From the NCBI RefSeq assembly GCF_033100115.1, contig NZ_CP136910.1, positions 682,001-746,000 of the forward strand: a stretch of 64,000 nucleotides of DNA. Reading direction: 5' to 3'. Each line of letters starts with the position of its first letter. The first letter of the stretch is position 1. Of this stretch, positions 35,527-45,376 are shown one piece after another. Source of the DNA: Anaerocolumna sp. AGMB13020. GTDB taxonomy: Bacteria > Bacillota > Clostridia > Lachnospirales > Lachnospiraceae. Position numbers and translations under genes: made by a program. Under the pieces are notes generated by a model that saw nothing but the letters and a program-made list of their open reading frames with translations, was not told the DNA's origin and searched no databases.

Positions 35527-35756
35527 AAAAATATGCTTCCTCCTAAGTAACAAGTTTTTTATTATTTCACTTGTCTACTTAGAGGGAAGCATATCACAAC
35601 AGGTTATCTGTTTTGCATTATAGAAAGCATAAAATATTCCTGGAATCAGGATTTCTTATATCTTGGAATTGTAGTATGAGTTCCTTCTGTTTTGTGCAAT
35701 TCGCCGTCCACTTATACCAAACTGGCCTTTTCCACTAGAATTCACTTCTTATTACT

Positions 35757-37235
35757 TTAGCCTGCAAAAGGATTTTCCGTAGGATAAAGAATACCCTTTG
35801 GTTGATTGTATCCGATTTCTTTTACATCAACCCCAATGTATTTAAACACTTCATAGATAGCCTTACCATAATGACCAAAAGCGACTGCTCCATGATGAGG
35901 ATAATTCTTCTCAATCAGTACATGACGGTAGAACCTACCCATTTCAGGAATTGCAAATATACCGATACCACCAAAGGAACGGGTAGCTACAGGTAATACT
36001 TCACCTTGGGCAATATATCCTCTTAAGCCGCCTTCAGCTGTTCCCTGTAAACGGAAAAATGTAATATCTCCAGGTGCGATATCTCCCTCTAAGGTACCCT
36101 GTGTTACTTCTTCTGGAAGGTTTCTTGCCATAATCATCTGGTATTTCATGGAACAGAAAGCTAATTTGCCGGAAGTTGTATTTCCGCAATGGAAGCCCAT
36201 GAAGGTATCTTTTAAGCTATAGGCGTGTTTACCCTTGATATCTTCCTCGTAAAGATCTGCCGGTACACTGTTGTTAATATCCAACAAGGTTACAGCGTCC
36301 TCACTGATTACTGTTCCGATGAACTCACTGAGGGTTCCGAAAATATCCACTTCACAGGATACCGGTATACCCATTCCTGTCAGTCTGCTGTTTACATAAC
36401 AGGGCACAAAACCAAACTGTGTCTGGAAAGCCGGCCAGCATTTACCTGCTATCGCAACGTATTCTCTGGAGCCTTTATGCGCCTCTACCCAGTCTAACAG
36501 CGTAAGTTCATATTGTGCGAGCTTAGGAAGAATCTCAGGTTTCATGTTTCCTGCCCCCAGCTCTTCTTCCATACTTTTAACTACTTCTGGAATTCTGGAA
36601 TCTCCGTCATGTTTGTGAAAAGCCTCAAACAAATCAAGCTCTGAGTTCTCTTCAATTTCAACTCCCAGATTATATAACTGCTTAATAGGTGCATTGCAGG
36701 CAAGGAAATCCTGGGGACGAGGTCCAAAGGAGATAATCTTTAAATTATTCAGTCCGTTTACTGCTCTTGCGATAGGCAGGAATTCCCCTATCATATCTGC
36801 GCATTCAGCTGCTGTCCCTACAGGATACTCGGGTATGTAAGCTTTGATATTGCGAAGCTTTAAGTTATAGCTGGCATTTAACATACCGCAATAGGCATCG
36901 CCTCTGCCCCCAATCAGATTACTGCCGGTCTCCTCTGCTGCTGCCACAAACATAACAGGTCCGCCGAACTCTTTGGCAAGTAATGTCTCTGCTGATTCCG
37001 GTCCAAAGTTACCCAGGTACACTACCAGTGCGTTGCAGTCAGCTGCTTTTACTTCCTCCAGTGCTTTTCTCATATGGATTTCATTTTCCACACAGGTGGG
37101 ACATTCATATATCTCTCCGTATTTCTTCACAAACTCTGCCACAACAGCTTTTCTCCTGGATACGGACAAATCCATGGGAAAACAGTCTCTGCTCACTGCT
37201 ACGATACCTAATTTCAATTCGGGTATATTTTTCAT
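35757..37235 (-). CDS. L-fucose/L-arabinose isomerase family protein
   Basis: 492 residues. Belongs to the FucI/AraA-like ketol-isomerase superfamily: ALVVYLGNFGPESAE, SFGPRPQDFLACNAPI, FGFVPCYVNSRLTGMGIPVSCEVDIFG (metal Glu/Asp), DTFMGFHCGNTTSGKL and a late metal-binding His (YPHHGAVAFGHYG). Such enzymes interconvert aldoses and ketoses with Mn2+; the exact sugar is uncertain. The ATG at 37235 follows AAAGGAG; ten extra codons upstream are open but unsupported. Monocistronic with its own promoter. Confidence 0.85.
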   Translation of the reverse strand: MKNIPELKLGIVAVSRDCFPMDLSVSRRKAVVAEFVKKYGEIYECPTCVENEIHMRKALEEVKAADCNALVVYLGNFGPESAETLLAKEFGGPVMFVAAAEETGSNLIGGRGDAYCGMLNASYNLKLRNIKAYIPEYPVGTAAECADMIGEFLPIARAVNGLNNLKIISFGPRPQDFLACNAPIKQLYNLGVEIEENSELDLFEAFHKHDGDSRIPEVVKSMEEELGAGNMKPEILPKLAQYELTLLDWVEAHKGSREYVAIAGKCWPAFQTQFGFVPCYVNSRLTGMGIPVSCEVDIFGTLSEFIGTVISEDAVTLLDINNSVPADLYEEDIKGKHAYSLKDTFMGFHCGNTTSGKLAFCSMKYQMIMARNLPEEVTQGTLEGDIAPGDITFFRLQGTAEGGLRGYIAQGEVLPVATRSFGGIGIFAIPEMGRFYRHVLIEKNYPHHGAVAFGHYGKAIYEVFKYIGVDVKEIGYNQPKGILYPTENPFAG

Positions 37236-37353
37236 CTTGCTGCTCCTTTTCATACTAGCTCCCATTGTAAGTGCGGTACTGCCACACAGATAAGGTGCAA
37301 TGCTGTCTTCTGCACATTAACACCACATGATGTAAGCTAAAGATAAATGATAT

Positions 37354-37382
37354 TATTTACTAACTAAACTATTGTAATCCAA
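37354..37382 (-). promoter_or_regulatory. Probable promoter of the sugar isomerase gene
   Basis: Minus strand: -35 TTGGAT (37382-37377), 17-nt spacer, -10 TAAATA (37359-37354). About 115 nt before the ATG. Confidence 0.4.
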
Positions 37383-37422
37383 TATGCTGATTCTTGCAAG
37401 TTCTATTCGAAAAGAATTTAAA

Positions 37423-37467
37423 ATAAAAAGGCTGCAGCCTCACATGGTTGCCCCGTGATGCTGCAGC
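37423..37467 (-). terminator. Terminator at the end of the oligopeptide transport operon
   Basis: GCTGCAGCCTCAC (37431-37443) pairs with GTGATGCTGCAGC (37455-37467), 12 of 13 positions; on the minus strand CTTTTTATTTT follows. It lies 6 bp after the peptidase stop. Confidence 0.85.
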
Positions 37468-37472
37468 TTCTA

Positions 37473-38096
37473 CTAAATGAAATATTCAATCGATTTTTCC
37501 GGGGTCTTCCGATTATTGCAGTTATACAAAAGCATTGCCTCCCTGCCTTTTGAAGGTCCGAACGCATAGCTTCTTACCGTAACTTCATTAAAGATTTCTT
37601 TTCGTACTTTGCGATTCATTTTCTTTGGCTGGTCTTCTACCTTGATTATATCAACACCATTAACCGGTCCTTCATAGTCGTAGGGATCAAAAAGGCAGAT
37701 ATAATCTCCTTCTATATCTGTAAGCAGAACATAATGCTCATAGGTATCAAGCCATAATCTTACGATAACCGCTCCCCCCTGCTGAAGGCATCCTATAATC
37801 CTGCTGTTCTGTCTGATCCATACCTGTTCTCCTATCAGCATTTCCGTAACAATAGGAAAATGTTTCTTCTCTCCGAATTGATTGAACCACTTGGACAGAT
37901 ACATCATTGCCATTGTCGAGGTACCGCTTTTACCGGATTCACCTGAATTGTCATACTCATCTAAGGTATAAAGCGAAATTGCTTTTAATATATCCGGAAC
38001 AATTTCTTCTCTTTCAAACAAATATCTCATCGCATTAAGAAGTGTTGTGGGACCGCAGTCATACTCTGATGCCTGATAACTTAATAAATTCTTCAT
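37473..38096 (-). CDS. C39-like papain-fold cysteine peptidase, last gene of the opp operon
   Basis: 207 residues. The catalytic Cys is in YQASEYDCGPTTLLNAMRYL, the His in DTYEHYVLLTDI, and the Asp in CLFDPYDYEGP, the arrangement of peptidase C39-like proteins. There is no signal peptide and no ABC domain, so it is a stand-alone cytosolic protein. Start ATG at 38096 follows AGAGG; the frame is open 10 codons further. It follows the permease by 53 bp on the same strand and precedes a strong terminator, so it is co-transcribed with the transporter. Confidence 0.75.
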   Translation of the reverse strand: MKNLLSYQASEYDCGPTTLLNAMRYLFEREEIVPDILKAISLYTLDEYDNSGESGKSGTSTMAMMYLSKWFNQFGEKKHFPIVTEMLIGEQVWIRQNSRIIGCLQQGGAVIVRLWLDTYEHYVLLTDIEGDYICLFDPYDYEGPVNGVDIIKVEDQPKKMNRKVRKEIFNEVTVRSYAFGPSKGREAMLLYNCNNRKTPEKSIEYFI

Positions 38097-38149
38097 GTCA
38101 ACCTCTTTCCACAATAGTCTTTGCAAACAATTATTGTCTTTTTTTCATG

Positions 38150-39022
38150 CTAGCTCTCCGTCGGATCAAAGGCATCTCTAAGAGCATCACCGACGAAATT
38201 TATACTGACTACCAAAAGAATTATTACGATTCCGGGGGGCAGCCATAACCAAGGTTTTGAGGTCAGAATCGATAAAGACTGTGCTCCGTTGAGCATATTA
38301 CCAAGACTCGCCTGAGGCGGCTGGATTCCCATACCAAGAAAGCTAAGAGCTGCTTCATCAAGCATGGAGATAGCAACAACGGAAGTGGCATATACCAGAA
38401 TTGGTGCTATGGTATTTGGCAGTATCTCAGAAAAAAGAATAAATCTTTTTGGCATCCCTGCTACGATATCTGCCTGAATAAAAGGTTTTTCCCTTAAGGA
38501 AAGTACATTACCTCTTACAAGCCTTGCAATACCGGGCCAGTCAACAAAACCCAGTATCAATATTATTGTATTAAGACCCGGTTTAAAAATTGCAGCGGCA
38601 ACCAGAACCAATAAAATATATGGAAAGGACATGACCATATCCGTAAATCTCATAATAAGCATATCAAGAACTCCCCCAAAATAACCAGCCAGAAGTCCCA
38701 ATACTACACCGATAACAGTCGATACAGCTGTTGCAGCTAAGCCCACATACAGGGAAATCCGCATGCCATACAACAGTCTGCTCAATACATCCCGGCCCAC
38801 CTGATCCGTACCCAGAAGGAACATTTTTGACGGAGGTCCGCTGAAATCCCCCACCACTTTATTCGGATCATACGGAGCCAGGAGAGGAGCGAACAAGGCA
38901 CAAAATACAGCAATTATAAGAAATAAAAAACCTGCTGCTGCCAGCCTGTGTTTTAAGAATCGCCTGATGATATTACCTTTAAGGGACTGCTTCATACTAT
39001 TATCCTGATTCCTCTTTTTCAT
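38150..39022 (-). CDS. Oligopeptide/nickel-type ABC permease (DppC/OppC)
   Basis: 290 residues with the N-terminal OppC-type extension helix (AAAGFLFLIIAVFCALFAPLLAPYDP), LLGTDQVGRDVLSRLLYGMRISL, and the coupling loop EKPFIQADIVAGMPKRFILFSEILPN. It pairs with the DppB-like protein at 39079-40020. AAGGGG precedes the ATG. Confidence 0.92.
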   Translation of the reverse strand: MKKRNQDNSMKQSLKGNIIRRFLKHRLAAAGFLFLIIAVFCALFAPLLAPYDPNKVVGDFSGPPSKMFLLGTDQVGRDVLSRLLYGMRISLYVGLAATAVSTVIGVVLGLLAGYFGGVLDMLIMRFTDMVMSFPYILLVLVAAAIFKPGLNTIILILGFVDWPGIARLVRGNVLSLREKPFIQADIVAGMPKRFILFSEILPNTIAPILVYATSVVAISMLDEAALSFLGMGIQPPQASLGNMLNGAQSLSILTSKPWLWLPPGIVIILLVVSINFVGDALRDAFDPTES

Positions 39023-39078
39023 TCTAATCCCCTTTTCTTTATCCTAAAACCCTTTGTATTTTCTATTTGGTATCAAGC

Positions 39079-40020
39079 TTAATATTGAATTGTCGGATCT
39101 GCAACGGCATACAGAATATCTGTCAGCAGGTTGGCTGCCATTACTACCAGTGCAGTAATAAGACAAACTCCCATTATAACAGGGTAATCCCTGTTAATGA
39201 TGGCACTCATAGTCATCAGTCCAAGACCCGGCCAGCTAAAGACCTGTTCAACGATAATAGCTCCGCCAAAAAGAATTGGGATTTGCATACCAAATACTGT
39301 AATAACCGGCAGTAATGCGTTTCTTAATCCATGCTTGTTGATGACTTTAAATCTTCCAATCCCTTTGGCTTTCGCAGTTCTAAGATAATCTTTATTCAGT
39401 ATCTCAAGCATTGAGCTCCTGATATAGCGGATATTGTTACCGGCCATAGACACTGACAGCACAATAACCGGCATTATCATATGTTTTATTACATCCAAGG
39501 CTCCACTTTCCGTTCCAAGGGTTTTCATACCGCTGGAGGGCAGAACACCGAGCTTTATGGTAAAGATATAGATCAGTATAAGGCTCAGAAAAAATCCGGG
39601 TATACTGGTTCCCAGAAAAGAAAGGGTAACAACGGTATAATCCCCCGGTGAATATTGCCTGACCGCACTATAGATACCTGCTGGAATCGCTATGAGCATA
39701 CTGACAAAAAGCGAAGTACCCATCAGCAGCAAGGTAGGACCGATATAGGTCTTGATCATACCGGCAACCGGTTGGTATGTTTTCACCGATACTCCGAGGT
39801 TTCCTTCAAATAGTTGTCTAAGCCACATGAAATATTGTATATATACAGGCTTGTCAAGTCCTAAAGCAACTCTCTTCACTTCGATTGCCTCCTGGGATAT
39901 CCTTGCTCCCTGAAGCATTTCCAGCGGATTACCTGCCAGACTCATGAGAAAAAAGTCAATCACTGTTATACCAAGCAACACTGGCAGGGCAATCAGAATT
40001 CGTTTAACAATATACTTAAA
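39079..40020 (-). CDS. Oligopeptide/nickel-type ABC permease (DppB/OppB)
   Basis: 313 residues. [26 protein letters not shown] start, DYTVVTLSFLGTSIPGFFLSL and the EAA loop NKDYLRTAKAKGIGRFKVINKHGLRNALLP are typical of DppB. The ATG at 40020 follows GGAGGAAAAGG and overlaps the end of the preceding ATPase gene by 5 nt. A longer open frame into that gene is not used. Confidence 0.92.
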   Translation of the reverse strand, partial: FKYIVKRILIALPVLLGITVIDFFLMSLAGNPLEMLQGARISQEAIEVKRVALGLDKPVYIQYFMWLRQLFEGNLGVSVKTYQPVAGMIKTYIGPTLLLMGTSLFVSMLIAIPAGIYSAVRQYSPGDYTVVTLSFLGTSIPGFFLSLILIYIFTIKLGVLPSSGMKTLGTESGALDVIKHMIMPVIVLSVSMAGNNIRYIRSSMLEILNKDYLRTAKAKGIGRFKVINKHGLRNALLPVITVFGMQIPILFGGAIIVEQVFSWPGLGLMTMSAIINRDYPVIMGVCLITALVVMAANLLTDILYAVADPTIQY

Positions 40021-41032
40021 CATCCTTTTCCTCCTCTCTGAGTTTCTTTTGGATAACCGGACAAGCTGCCATATGGACAAGGTCAGAACCAAATGTTTGC
40101 AGCTCAGGTATGAAGGTGCTGCATTCTTCCAGGGCATAAGGGCACCTGGGATGGAATCGGCAGCCGGAGGGAATACGATTGGCAGAAGGAATTTCTCCCT
40201 TTAACAGAAATTTTTCTCTGTCCCTGCGTTCCGGGTCCGGTATTGGCGCTGCACTGACAAGGGCTTTGGTGTAGGGATGCAGCGGGTTAGCAAAGAGTTC
40301 TTTTGAAGCCGCAACCTCCACAATCTTGCCGAGATACATTACCGCAATGCGGTTACTGACATACTTTACCGCCTCTAGTCCATGTCCGATAAAGAGATAA
40401 GTGAGTTTTAACTCCTTCTGCAGTTCTTTTAAAAGATTGAGAACCTGCGCCTGGATGGACACATCCAGCGCACTAACCGGTTCATCGCAGATAATAAGCC
40501 TGGGATTTAACGAGAGTGCTCTTGCTATGGCAATACGCTGCCGCTGTCCACCAGAGAATTCAAAAGGATATTTCGTTAATGTGTTTGCAGGAAGGCCTAC
40601 AAGCTCAAGAAGCTGCTTCAGTCTCTCTTCCAGCTGCCTTTTTTCACATATTCCATGATAAAGCATAGGGGCTGAAAGAATATCCCTAACGGTTTTTCGT
40701 GGGTTTAAAGAAGAGTAAGGGTCCTGAAATATCATCTGAACCTCTCTTCTTATGTTCTTCTCTATTTTTCCTGTGTTGGCACCCAGATTAATGTTCCTAT
40801 AAATTATCTCACCAGCCGTAGGCTTTTCCAATGCTGCCAGCTGTCTTCCTACTGTAGATTTACCGCAGCCGGATTCACCTACCAGTCCCAGGGTCTCGCC
40901 TTCCTTTATTTCAAAATCAACCCCATCCACTGCTTGAATAAAGCTGATGGTATGCGGTATGATACCACCTCTTACAGGATAATATTTTTTTAGATCTGTT
41001 ACTTTTAAAAGGGGCTGCTCTTTCTTTTCCAT
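40016..41032 (-). CDS. Oligopeptide ABC transporter ATPase (OppF/DppF)
   Basis: 338 residues. Walker [10 protein letters not shown], signature FSGGQRQR, Walker [13 protein letters not shown], and a C-terminal Cys cluster ([14 protein letters not shown]) typical of OppD/F, which in related transporters holds an iron-sulfur cluster. The H-loop reads FIGHGLEAV instead of the usual SHDL, with the His kept. AGGAG precedes the ATG. A terminator lies in the gap between this gene and oppD. Confidence 0.92.
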   Translation of the reverse strand: MEKKEQPLLKVTDLKKYYPVRGGIIPHTISFIQAVDGVDFEIKEGETLGLVGESGCGKSTVGRQLAALEKPTAGEIIYRNINLGANTGKIEKNIRREVQMIFQDPYSSLNPRKTVRDILSAPMLYHGICEKRQLEERLKQLLELVGLPANTLTKYPFEFSGGQRQRIAIARALSLNPRLIICDEPVSALDVSIQAQVLNLLKELQKELKLTYLFIGHGLEAVKYVSNRIAVMYLGKIVEVAASKELFANPLHPYTKALVSAAPIPDPERRDREKFLLKGEIPSANRIPSGCRFHPRCPYALEECSTFIPELQTFGSDLVHMAACPVIQKKLREEEKDV

Positions 41033-41249
41033 TATACTGCTCCTAACAATTTGGTGAACTTCTATGATTTAAATCTTTGGTTATGGTGTTTCATAACAAG
41101 AAGAATCCATAACTTGTATCTATTTCATATCTGCTCGTTTATAAACTAAAATAACTCAATAAGTAGAAAAAATCCAGTCATAATTAATAATTTCATTCAA
41201 TTTTTTCTTTAGAGATGGAACAGGGCTACAACCGAAACATTATCTGTAA

Positions 41250-41300
41250 ATAAAAGGATGAGATTGGTTTGCATCCAGAAAAATGTAAACCAATCTCATC
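41250..41300 (-). terminator. Strong terminator inside the opp operon, between oppD and oppF
   Basis: A perfect 14-bp stem: GATGAGATTGGTTT (41257-41270) against AAACCAATCTCATC (41287-41300). On the minus strand CTTTTATTT follows. The 289-bp gap that contains it holds no gene; a separate promoter for oppF-B-C could not be pinned down. Confidence 0.75.
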
Positions 41301-41321
41301 GGATATTGTCAAAGTCATCCT

Positions 41322-42314
41322 CTATGCATTTGCTTTATCTATTAAGGCGTTCAATTTATTGTACTTAATACATCTTACTGAATGTCCTTTAGTAATTTCA
41401 CGTAATTCCTGCTTCACCTTGCATTCCTCCCCTGCATGAGGACATCGATTGAAAAACCTGCAGCCTGTCAGCTTATCATAATTCTCCGGAACACTGCCTT
41501 CGATAGGAATCAAACGCCCTTCTTCACCACCGGCACCCGGAATGGAGCCTAAAAGAGCACGGGTATAGGGATGTCCGGGATTTAAAAATAGCTCTTTCAC
41601 AAAAGCCTCCTCTACAACCTCTCCCGCATACATTACAAGCACTCTGTCGGCAGTTTCTGCAACCACTCCCATGTCATGGGTTATTAATATGATGGACATA
41701 TTAAATTCCTTATTAAGACTCTTCAGCAAATCCATAATCTGTGCCTGTATGGTTACATCAAGTGCTGTTGTCGGTTCATCGGCTATTAAGAGTTTCGGAT
41801 TGCAGGCAAGTGCCATTGCAATCATAACTCTCTGCCGCATTCCTCCGGAAAGAGTGTGGGGATATTTCTTAAGCAAAGTACCCGTGTCCGAAAGTCCCAC
41901 TTTTGTAAGAAGATTTGCAGCTCTTTCAGAAGCTTCTTTTCTACTCAGTTTGGTATGGCTTCGTATTGCTTCCGTCATTTGGTTTCCAATTGTAAATACG
42001 GGATTTAGACTGGTAAGTGCGTCCTGAAATATCATGGTCATTTTACAGCCTCTTATTTTATCTAATTCTTTCTCCGATTTTCCCATAAGCTCTTCTTTGT
42101 CAAAACAAATGCTTTCTGCAGTCGCCTTACCGGTCTTTCCCAGCAGTCCCATAAGGGACAGGGTGGTAATACTCTTACCAGACCCTGATTCCCCTACAAT
42201 ACTTAAGATTTCACCGGTATTTACATGAAAATCGACACCTGAGATACCGGTAAATGTATTTTTATCCTTCTGAAAGCTGACCTTAAGATCTTTTACTTCC
42301 AGTAAACGTGTCAT
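41322..42314 (-). CDS. Oligopeptide ABC transporter ATPase (OppD/DppD)
   Basis: 330 residues. Walker A GESGSGKS, signature LSGGMRQR, Walker B LLIADEPTTALD, H-loop LITHDMGVV and the C-terminal Cys cluster CRFFNRCPHAGEEC. The start codon at 42314 overlaps the stop of the binding-protein gene as ATGA, so translation is coupled. Confidence 0.93.
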   Translation of the reverse strand: MTRLLEVKDLKVSFQKDKNTFTGISGVDFHVNTGEILSIVGESGSGKSITTLSLMGLLGKTGKATAESICFDKEELMGKSEKELDKIRGCKMTMIFQDALTSLNPVFTIGNQMTEAIRSHTKLSRKEASERAANLLTKVGLSDTGTLLKKYPHTLSGGMRQRVMIAMALACNPKLLIADEPTTALDVTIQAQIMDLLKSLNKEFNMSIILITHDMGVVAETADRVLVMYAGEVVEEAFVKELFLNPGHPYTRALLGSIPGAGGEEGRLIPIEGSVPENYDKLTGCRFFNRCPHAGEECKVKQELREITKGHSVRCIKYNKLNALIDKANA

Positions 42315-43963
42315 TCTGTCACATCCCACTCATAGATATTGATAAAAGCTCCATAAACGTCAGGAGTTGCATTGACCAGTCTCTTATTAGCGACACCAAT
42401 GGCACTGATAACATAAGCTGAAAGCATAGGAACATCCTGTTGTACAAGTGTATCAATGGTCAGATACTCTTTCCTGATATCATTTACCTCACTGGTTTTC
42501 TGGGTAGCATTCAATGCCTCTGTAATAGTAGTATTGGCATAACCGGTCCAACCGTCAGCTGACAACAGCCAGTTTACATCTGGATATGGGTCAACCGGTG
42601 CATAGGTGTATTGTACTGCCATAAGATCAAATTCCTTGCTGCCTGCCTTAGACATAAGTGTTGCAAGGTCTACGGTATTAACCTGAAGTTTGATACCAAC
42701 TTCCGAAAGGCTTGCAGTTATAAAATCTGCTGCCTGTGTAAACGTGGTATCTCCGCTGTTTACATAGAACTGTAAAACCTTCGAGGAATCCCAGCCATCG
42801 CCTTCTGCTGCTTTTACCAGTTCTTTGGCTTTATCTGCATTATAGGGTGTAGGTGTCAGAGAGGGATCATAAAAAGGTCCTGCACTGGATAAAAATCCGT
42901 CTATTACTTCACCTTTTCCATTTAAGAGTCCGCTGACCAGCTTTTCTCTGTCTATACCGTATAAAATAGCCTGACGAATCCGGGGATCCGTAACTGTTGT
43001 GGTATTAAAGAAAATGGACTGGTTGGTTACCGGGGCGCCATAATTGATATTTACGTTGGTTAACCCTTCTACACTCTTATAATCCTCTTGCAGAATTCCG
43101 CCGGTGGTCTGCTGAACAAAATCAATTTCTCCGGATTGAAGACCGGTTAAGAGCTGCGCTGCTGATACGATTTTAATATTCAGCTTATTAATTTTAGGGG
43201 CCCCCCTAAAATATTTGTCATTTGCTTCATAAGATACATAATGCTGTAAGTCTACATCTGTAATTTTATAAGGTCCGTTAACTACCGTAGGAGCATTAAA
43301 CCAGGTATAGGCAGCCAACTGATCCTCTGGTACATCCTTTAATATGTGTTTTGGAACTGTCAGGATATATCTTCCATAAGTATTCTCAAAAGTCGTCAGC
43401 GCCATATCGTATTTTGTGGTAAACTGAACAGTTTTATTATCCAGCGCTTTTACACCAGAGATTTCTGTGGCACCTTCCTCTACAAAACCATCATCGCCTA
43501 CACCTTCAAACGCATACAGTGCCATACTGGCATTGGCAAGTTTAGGACTTGCAAGTTTTAATACGGTAAACACTACATCTTCAGCAGTCACTGGCGTTCC
43601 GTCAGACCAGACTGCATTTTTATCTACGTTAACAATAAAATTCCTGTTGTCTTCCGTGGTAATAGAAGAAGCAAGCATTCCCTGAAATTCCAGCTTGCTG
43701 TTTAGTTCCACCAAAGGAAGGAACTCCATGGAAACACTATATTTTAATATTTCAGTTGCATCCATTAAAAGTGGATTGACACTGGTTAAGGTGTCTGTCA
43801 TACCGATATTTACAATTTTTTCTTTCGTCCCGCCTGAAGATTCCGATGAGTTACCCTTTCCTCCCTGGCTGCTATCATTACTTCCACCGCAGGCAGTTAA
43901 CGAAACCGCCAGAAATAAGCTTAGTACAATGGCCGTTATTCTTGTTTTAATTTTTTTTCTCAT
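42311..43963 (-). CDS. Oligopeptide/nickel-type ABC substrate-binding lipoprotein
   Basis: 550 residues of the SBP_bac_5 (OppA/DppA) family. Lipoprotein signal with lipobox LTACGG. Family landmarks: AVWSDGTPVTAEDVVFTV, RQAILYGIDREKLV and VQYTYAPVDPYPDVNWLLS. Ligand not deducible; peptides or metal chelates are common. AAGGG precedes the ATG. First gene of a six-gene run with the promoter at 44241-44269 and a leader of about 270 nt. Confidence 0.92.
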   Translation of the reverse strand: MRKKIKTRITAIVLSLFLAVSLTACGGSNDSSQGGKGNSSESSGGTKEKIVNIGMTDTLTSVNPLLMDATEILKYSVSMEFLPLVELNSKLEFQGMLASSITTEDNRNFIVNVDKNAVWSDGTPVTAEDVVFTVLKLASPKLANASMALYAFEGVGDDGFVEEGATEISGVKALDNKTVQFTTKYDMALTTFENTYGRYILTVPKHILKDVPEDQLAAYTWFNAPTVVNGPYKITDVDLQHYVSYEANDKYFRGAPKINKLNIKIVSAAQLLTGLQSGEIDFVQQTTGGILQEDYKSVEGLTNVNINYGAPVTNQSIFFNTTTVTDPRIRQAILYGIDREKLVSGLLNGKGEVIDGFLSSAGPFYDPSLTPTPYNADKAKELVKAAEGDGWDSSKVLQFYVNSGDTTFTQAADFITASLSEVGIKLQVNTVDLATLMSKAGSKEFDLMAVQYTYAPVDPYPDVNWLLSADGWTGYANTTITEALNATQKTSEVNDIRKEYLTIDTLVQQDVPMLSAYVISAIGVANKRLVNATPDVYGAFINIYEWDVTE

Positions 43964-44240
43964 ATTTTATACCCTTGCATACCACAGTTTACCTGTAATA
44001 CTGCCACTGAAAATTATATAGAGTGAAGGAATATCATTGTGGCACCTTTCTTTTACAGTATTTTCATTCACCCTTTCTATGGTCATACCCCTTGTCTGGC
44101 ATCACATCGCAAATACCACCTTACCCCTTTGGTGTTCTTCTGTTTGATGGATTTTTTTAGCGGTATACAATAGCTTTATGATTCTATAGCATTATTTTAT
44201 TCATGTATTCATATATGTTTACTATAGAATTATTAAAATT

Positions 44241-44269
44241 ATTCTACTACCAGATAAATGGTTTGTCAA
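44241..44269 (-). promoter_or_regulatory. Promoter of the opp operon
   Basis: Minus strand: consensus -35 TTGACA (44269-44264), 17-nt spacer, -10 TAGAAT (44246-44241). The spacer contains the small inverted repeat ACCA...TGGT. The 270-nt leader that follows (43964-44234) has no gene and no riboswitch that I recognise. Confidence 0.6.
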
Positions 44270-44276
44270 TGCAGAA

Positions 44277-44300
44277 AGTGGCACAGTAGTATGTGCCACT
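44277..44300 (-). terminator. Hairpin after the YiiX-like amidase gene
   Basis: AGTGGCACA (44277-44285) pairs with TGTGCCACT (44292-44300); an alternative GGCACAG/CTGTGCC pairing overlaps it. Only a short T run follows on the minus strand. The 240 bp between it and the amidase stop hold a short open frame without support. Confidence 0.5.
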
Positions 44301-44542
44301 GTGCCGCTTTTCTATATTATAATAGGTAAATCTTGTTATAGCAAGGTCATTTAACCAAATATCTCATTTAAGACCTTCCGGCTATGTTCGTCGGTTAGAA
44401 AAAGTATCTCATCCTCTGCCACAATTTTTGTATCACCTTTTGGAAGTCGTCTTGCATTGCTGCTAGCTTTTTCCAAATTATATTGCAGATCTCATCAAAA
44501 GCTTTGCTATGCAATATTTCTACAAGGTTAACACCTTCGATA

Positions 44543-45376
44543 TTACTTAAATGGTACATTTGATACTTTAGAACTGTTATTAATATCCCTTGGTGTAATT
44601 CCCGGTTCATTGTATAAGCCTGTAGTTTCAATATCGATCCCCTGATTATAGTATCCTGCCCAATTTAATTCAGAGCAGTACCAGTCAGGCTCACTGGCAC
44701 TTGTATTCTTTTGAAAATCAATCATATACCCCTTGCCTAATTGGCCGACACAGAAATTCACTGCATTTGCTATTATGGTATCGGTTGCCCCCTTTACCCG
44801 TAATACAACCGTATCCTTTTCATCTACCCGGGTATCGTCCAGTACACTTCTTACTACCCCATCAGTGATTGCTTCAACTACCCTGATATAGTACTGCTGA
44901 TAGGTACTGCTGTAGTATTTTCCTTCCACGATTGCTGTATGTCCCGTAATCCCGAAGCCTCCTTTGGATTCATAGATAATATCACCTTTCTTCACAGAAT
45001 CCAACAGTTTGTACTTTGAGTAATTGGCACTGCGGGGCAGCGCCGTTCCAGTATTGTAATACCATTTACCGCCACCGCTGGAATTAGGAAGAATTGCAGT
45101 TTGCCGAGCTGTAAGAATACGATAGTAGGTATTTTCATATTCCGTTATGTCCGTTGCGTGTGAAGCCTTGAATTCCTCAATAAATGTATCAAGACTTAAA
45201 TCTAGGGGTACCCCGTTTGCATAAGCATAATTGTTCACATTTTCATATGCTTTTTGTAGCTTTTCTTCTGCTATTACCGCCTCTAGGTTCATGCTCTTAG
45301 CATAAGCAAAAGTACTCATACTAAATAGCAGTACCCCTGTAAGTAGTATAACTAATAAACGTTTGACTCTCTTCAT
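44543..45376 (-). CDS. Secreted YiiX-like permuted NlpC/P60 amidase
   Basis: 277 residues with a Sec signal peptide (LLVILLTGVLLFSMSTFAYA). The catalytic order is permuted, with His first (GITGHTAIVEG) and Cys later (WYCSELNWAGYYNQGIDI), as in YiiX/C92-type papain-like enzymes. DSVKKGDIIYESKGG is the usual strand before the His. It may act on peptidoglycan peptides or acyl/amide bonds at the cell surface. The ATG at 45376 follows GGGAG. It lies 220 bp downstream of the histidine kinase on the same strand and could be controlled by that system. Confidence 0.8.
   Translation of the reverse strand: MKRVKRLLVILLTGVLLFSMSTFAYAKSMNLEAVIAEEKLQKAYENVNNYAYANGVPLDLSLDTFIEEFKASHATDITEYENTYYRILTARQTAILPNSSGGGKWYYNTGTALPRSANYSKYKLLDSVKKGDIIYESKGGFGITGHTAIVEGKYYSSTYQQYYIRVVEAITDGVVRSVLDDTRVDEKDTVVLRVKGATDTIIANAVNFCVGQLGKGYMIDFQKNTSASEPDWYCSELNWAGYYNQGIDIETTGLYNEPGITPRDINNSSKVSNVPFK

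Larger units (their letters stand above)
33874..35591 (-). mobile_element. IS3-family insertion sequence (IS150-like), complete
   Basis: 1718 bp bounded by imperfect inverted repeats: the left end begins TGCTTCCCGTCAAGTAGACA and the right end, read inward, begins TGCTTCCCTCTAAGTAGACA, with 5'-TG...CA-3' ends as in IS3 elements. It encodes orfA and orfB in overlapping frames with a -1 slippery run. No obvious direct target repeat flanks it (left flank AAC, right flank TAT), which suggests an old insertion or a later rearrangement. Confidence 0.9.

Noticed and set aside
44395..44631. 78-residue minus-strand frame after the YiiX-like amidase
   Set aside because: It overlaps the amidase tail out of frame and has no ribosome site; its C-terminal half looks protein-like, so a decayed gene remnant is possible but not demonstrable.
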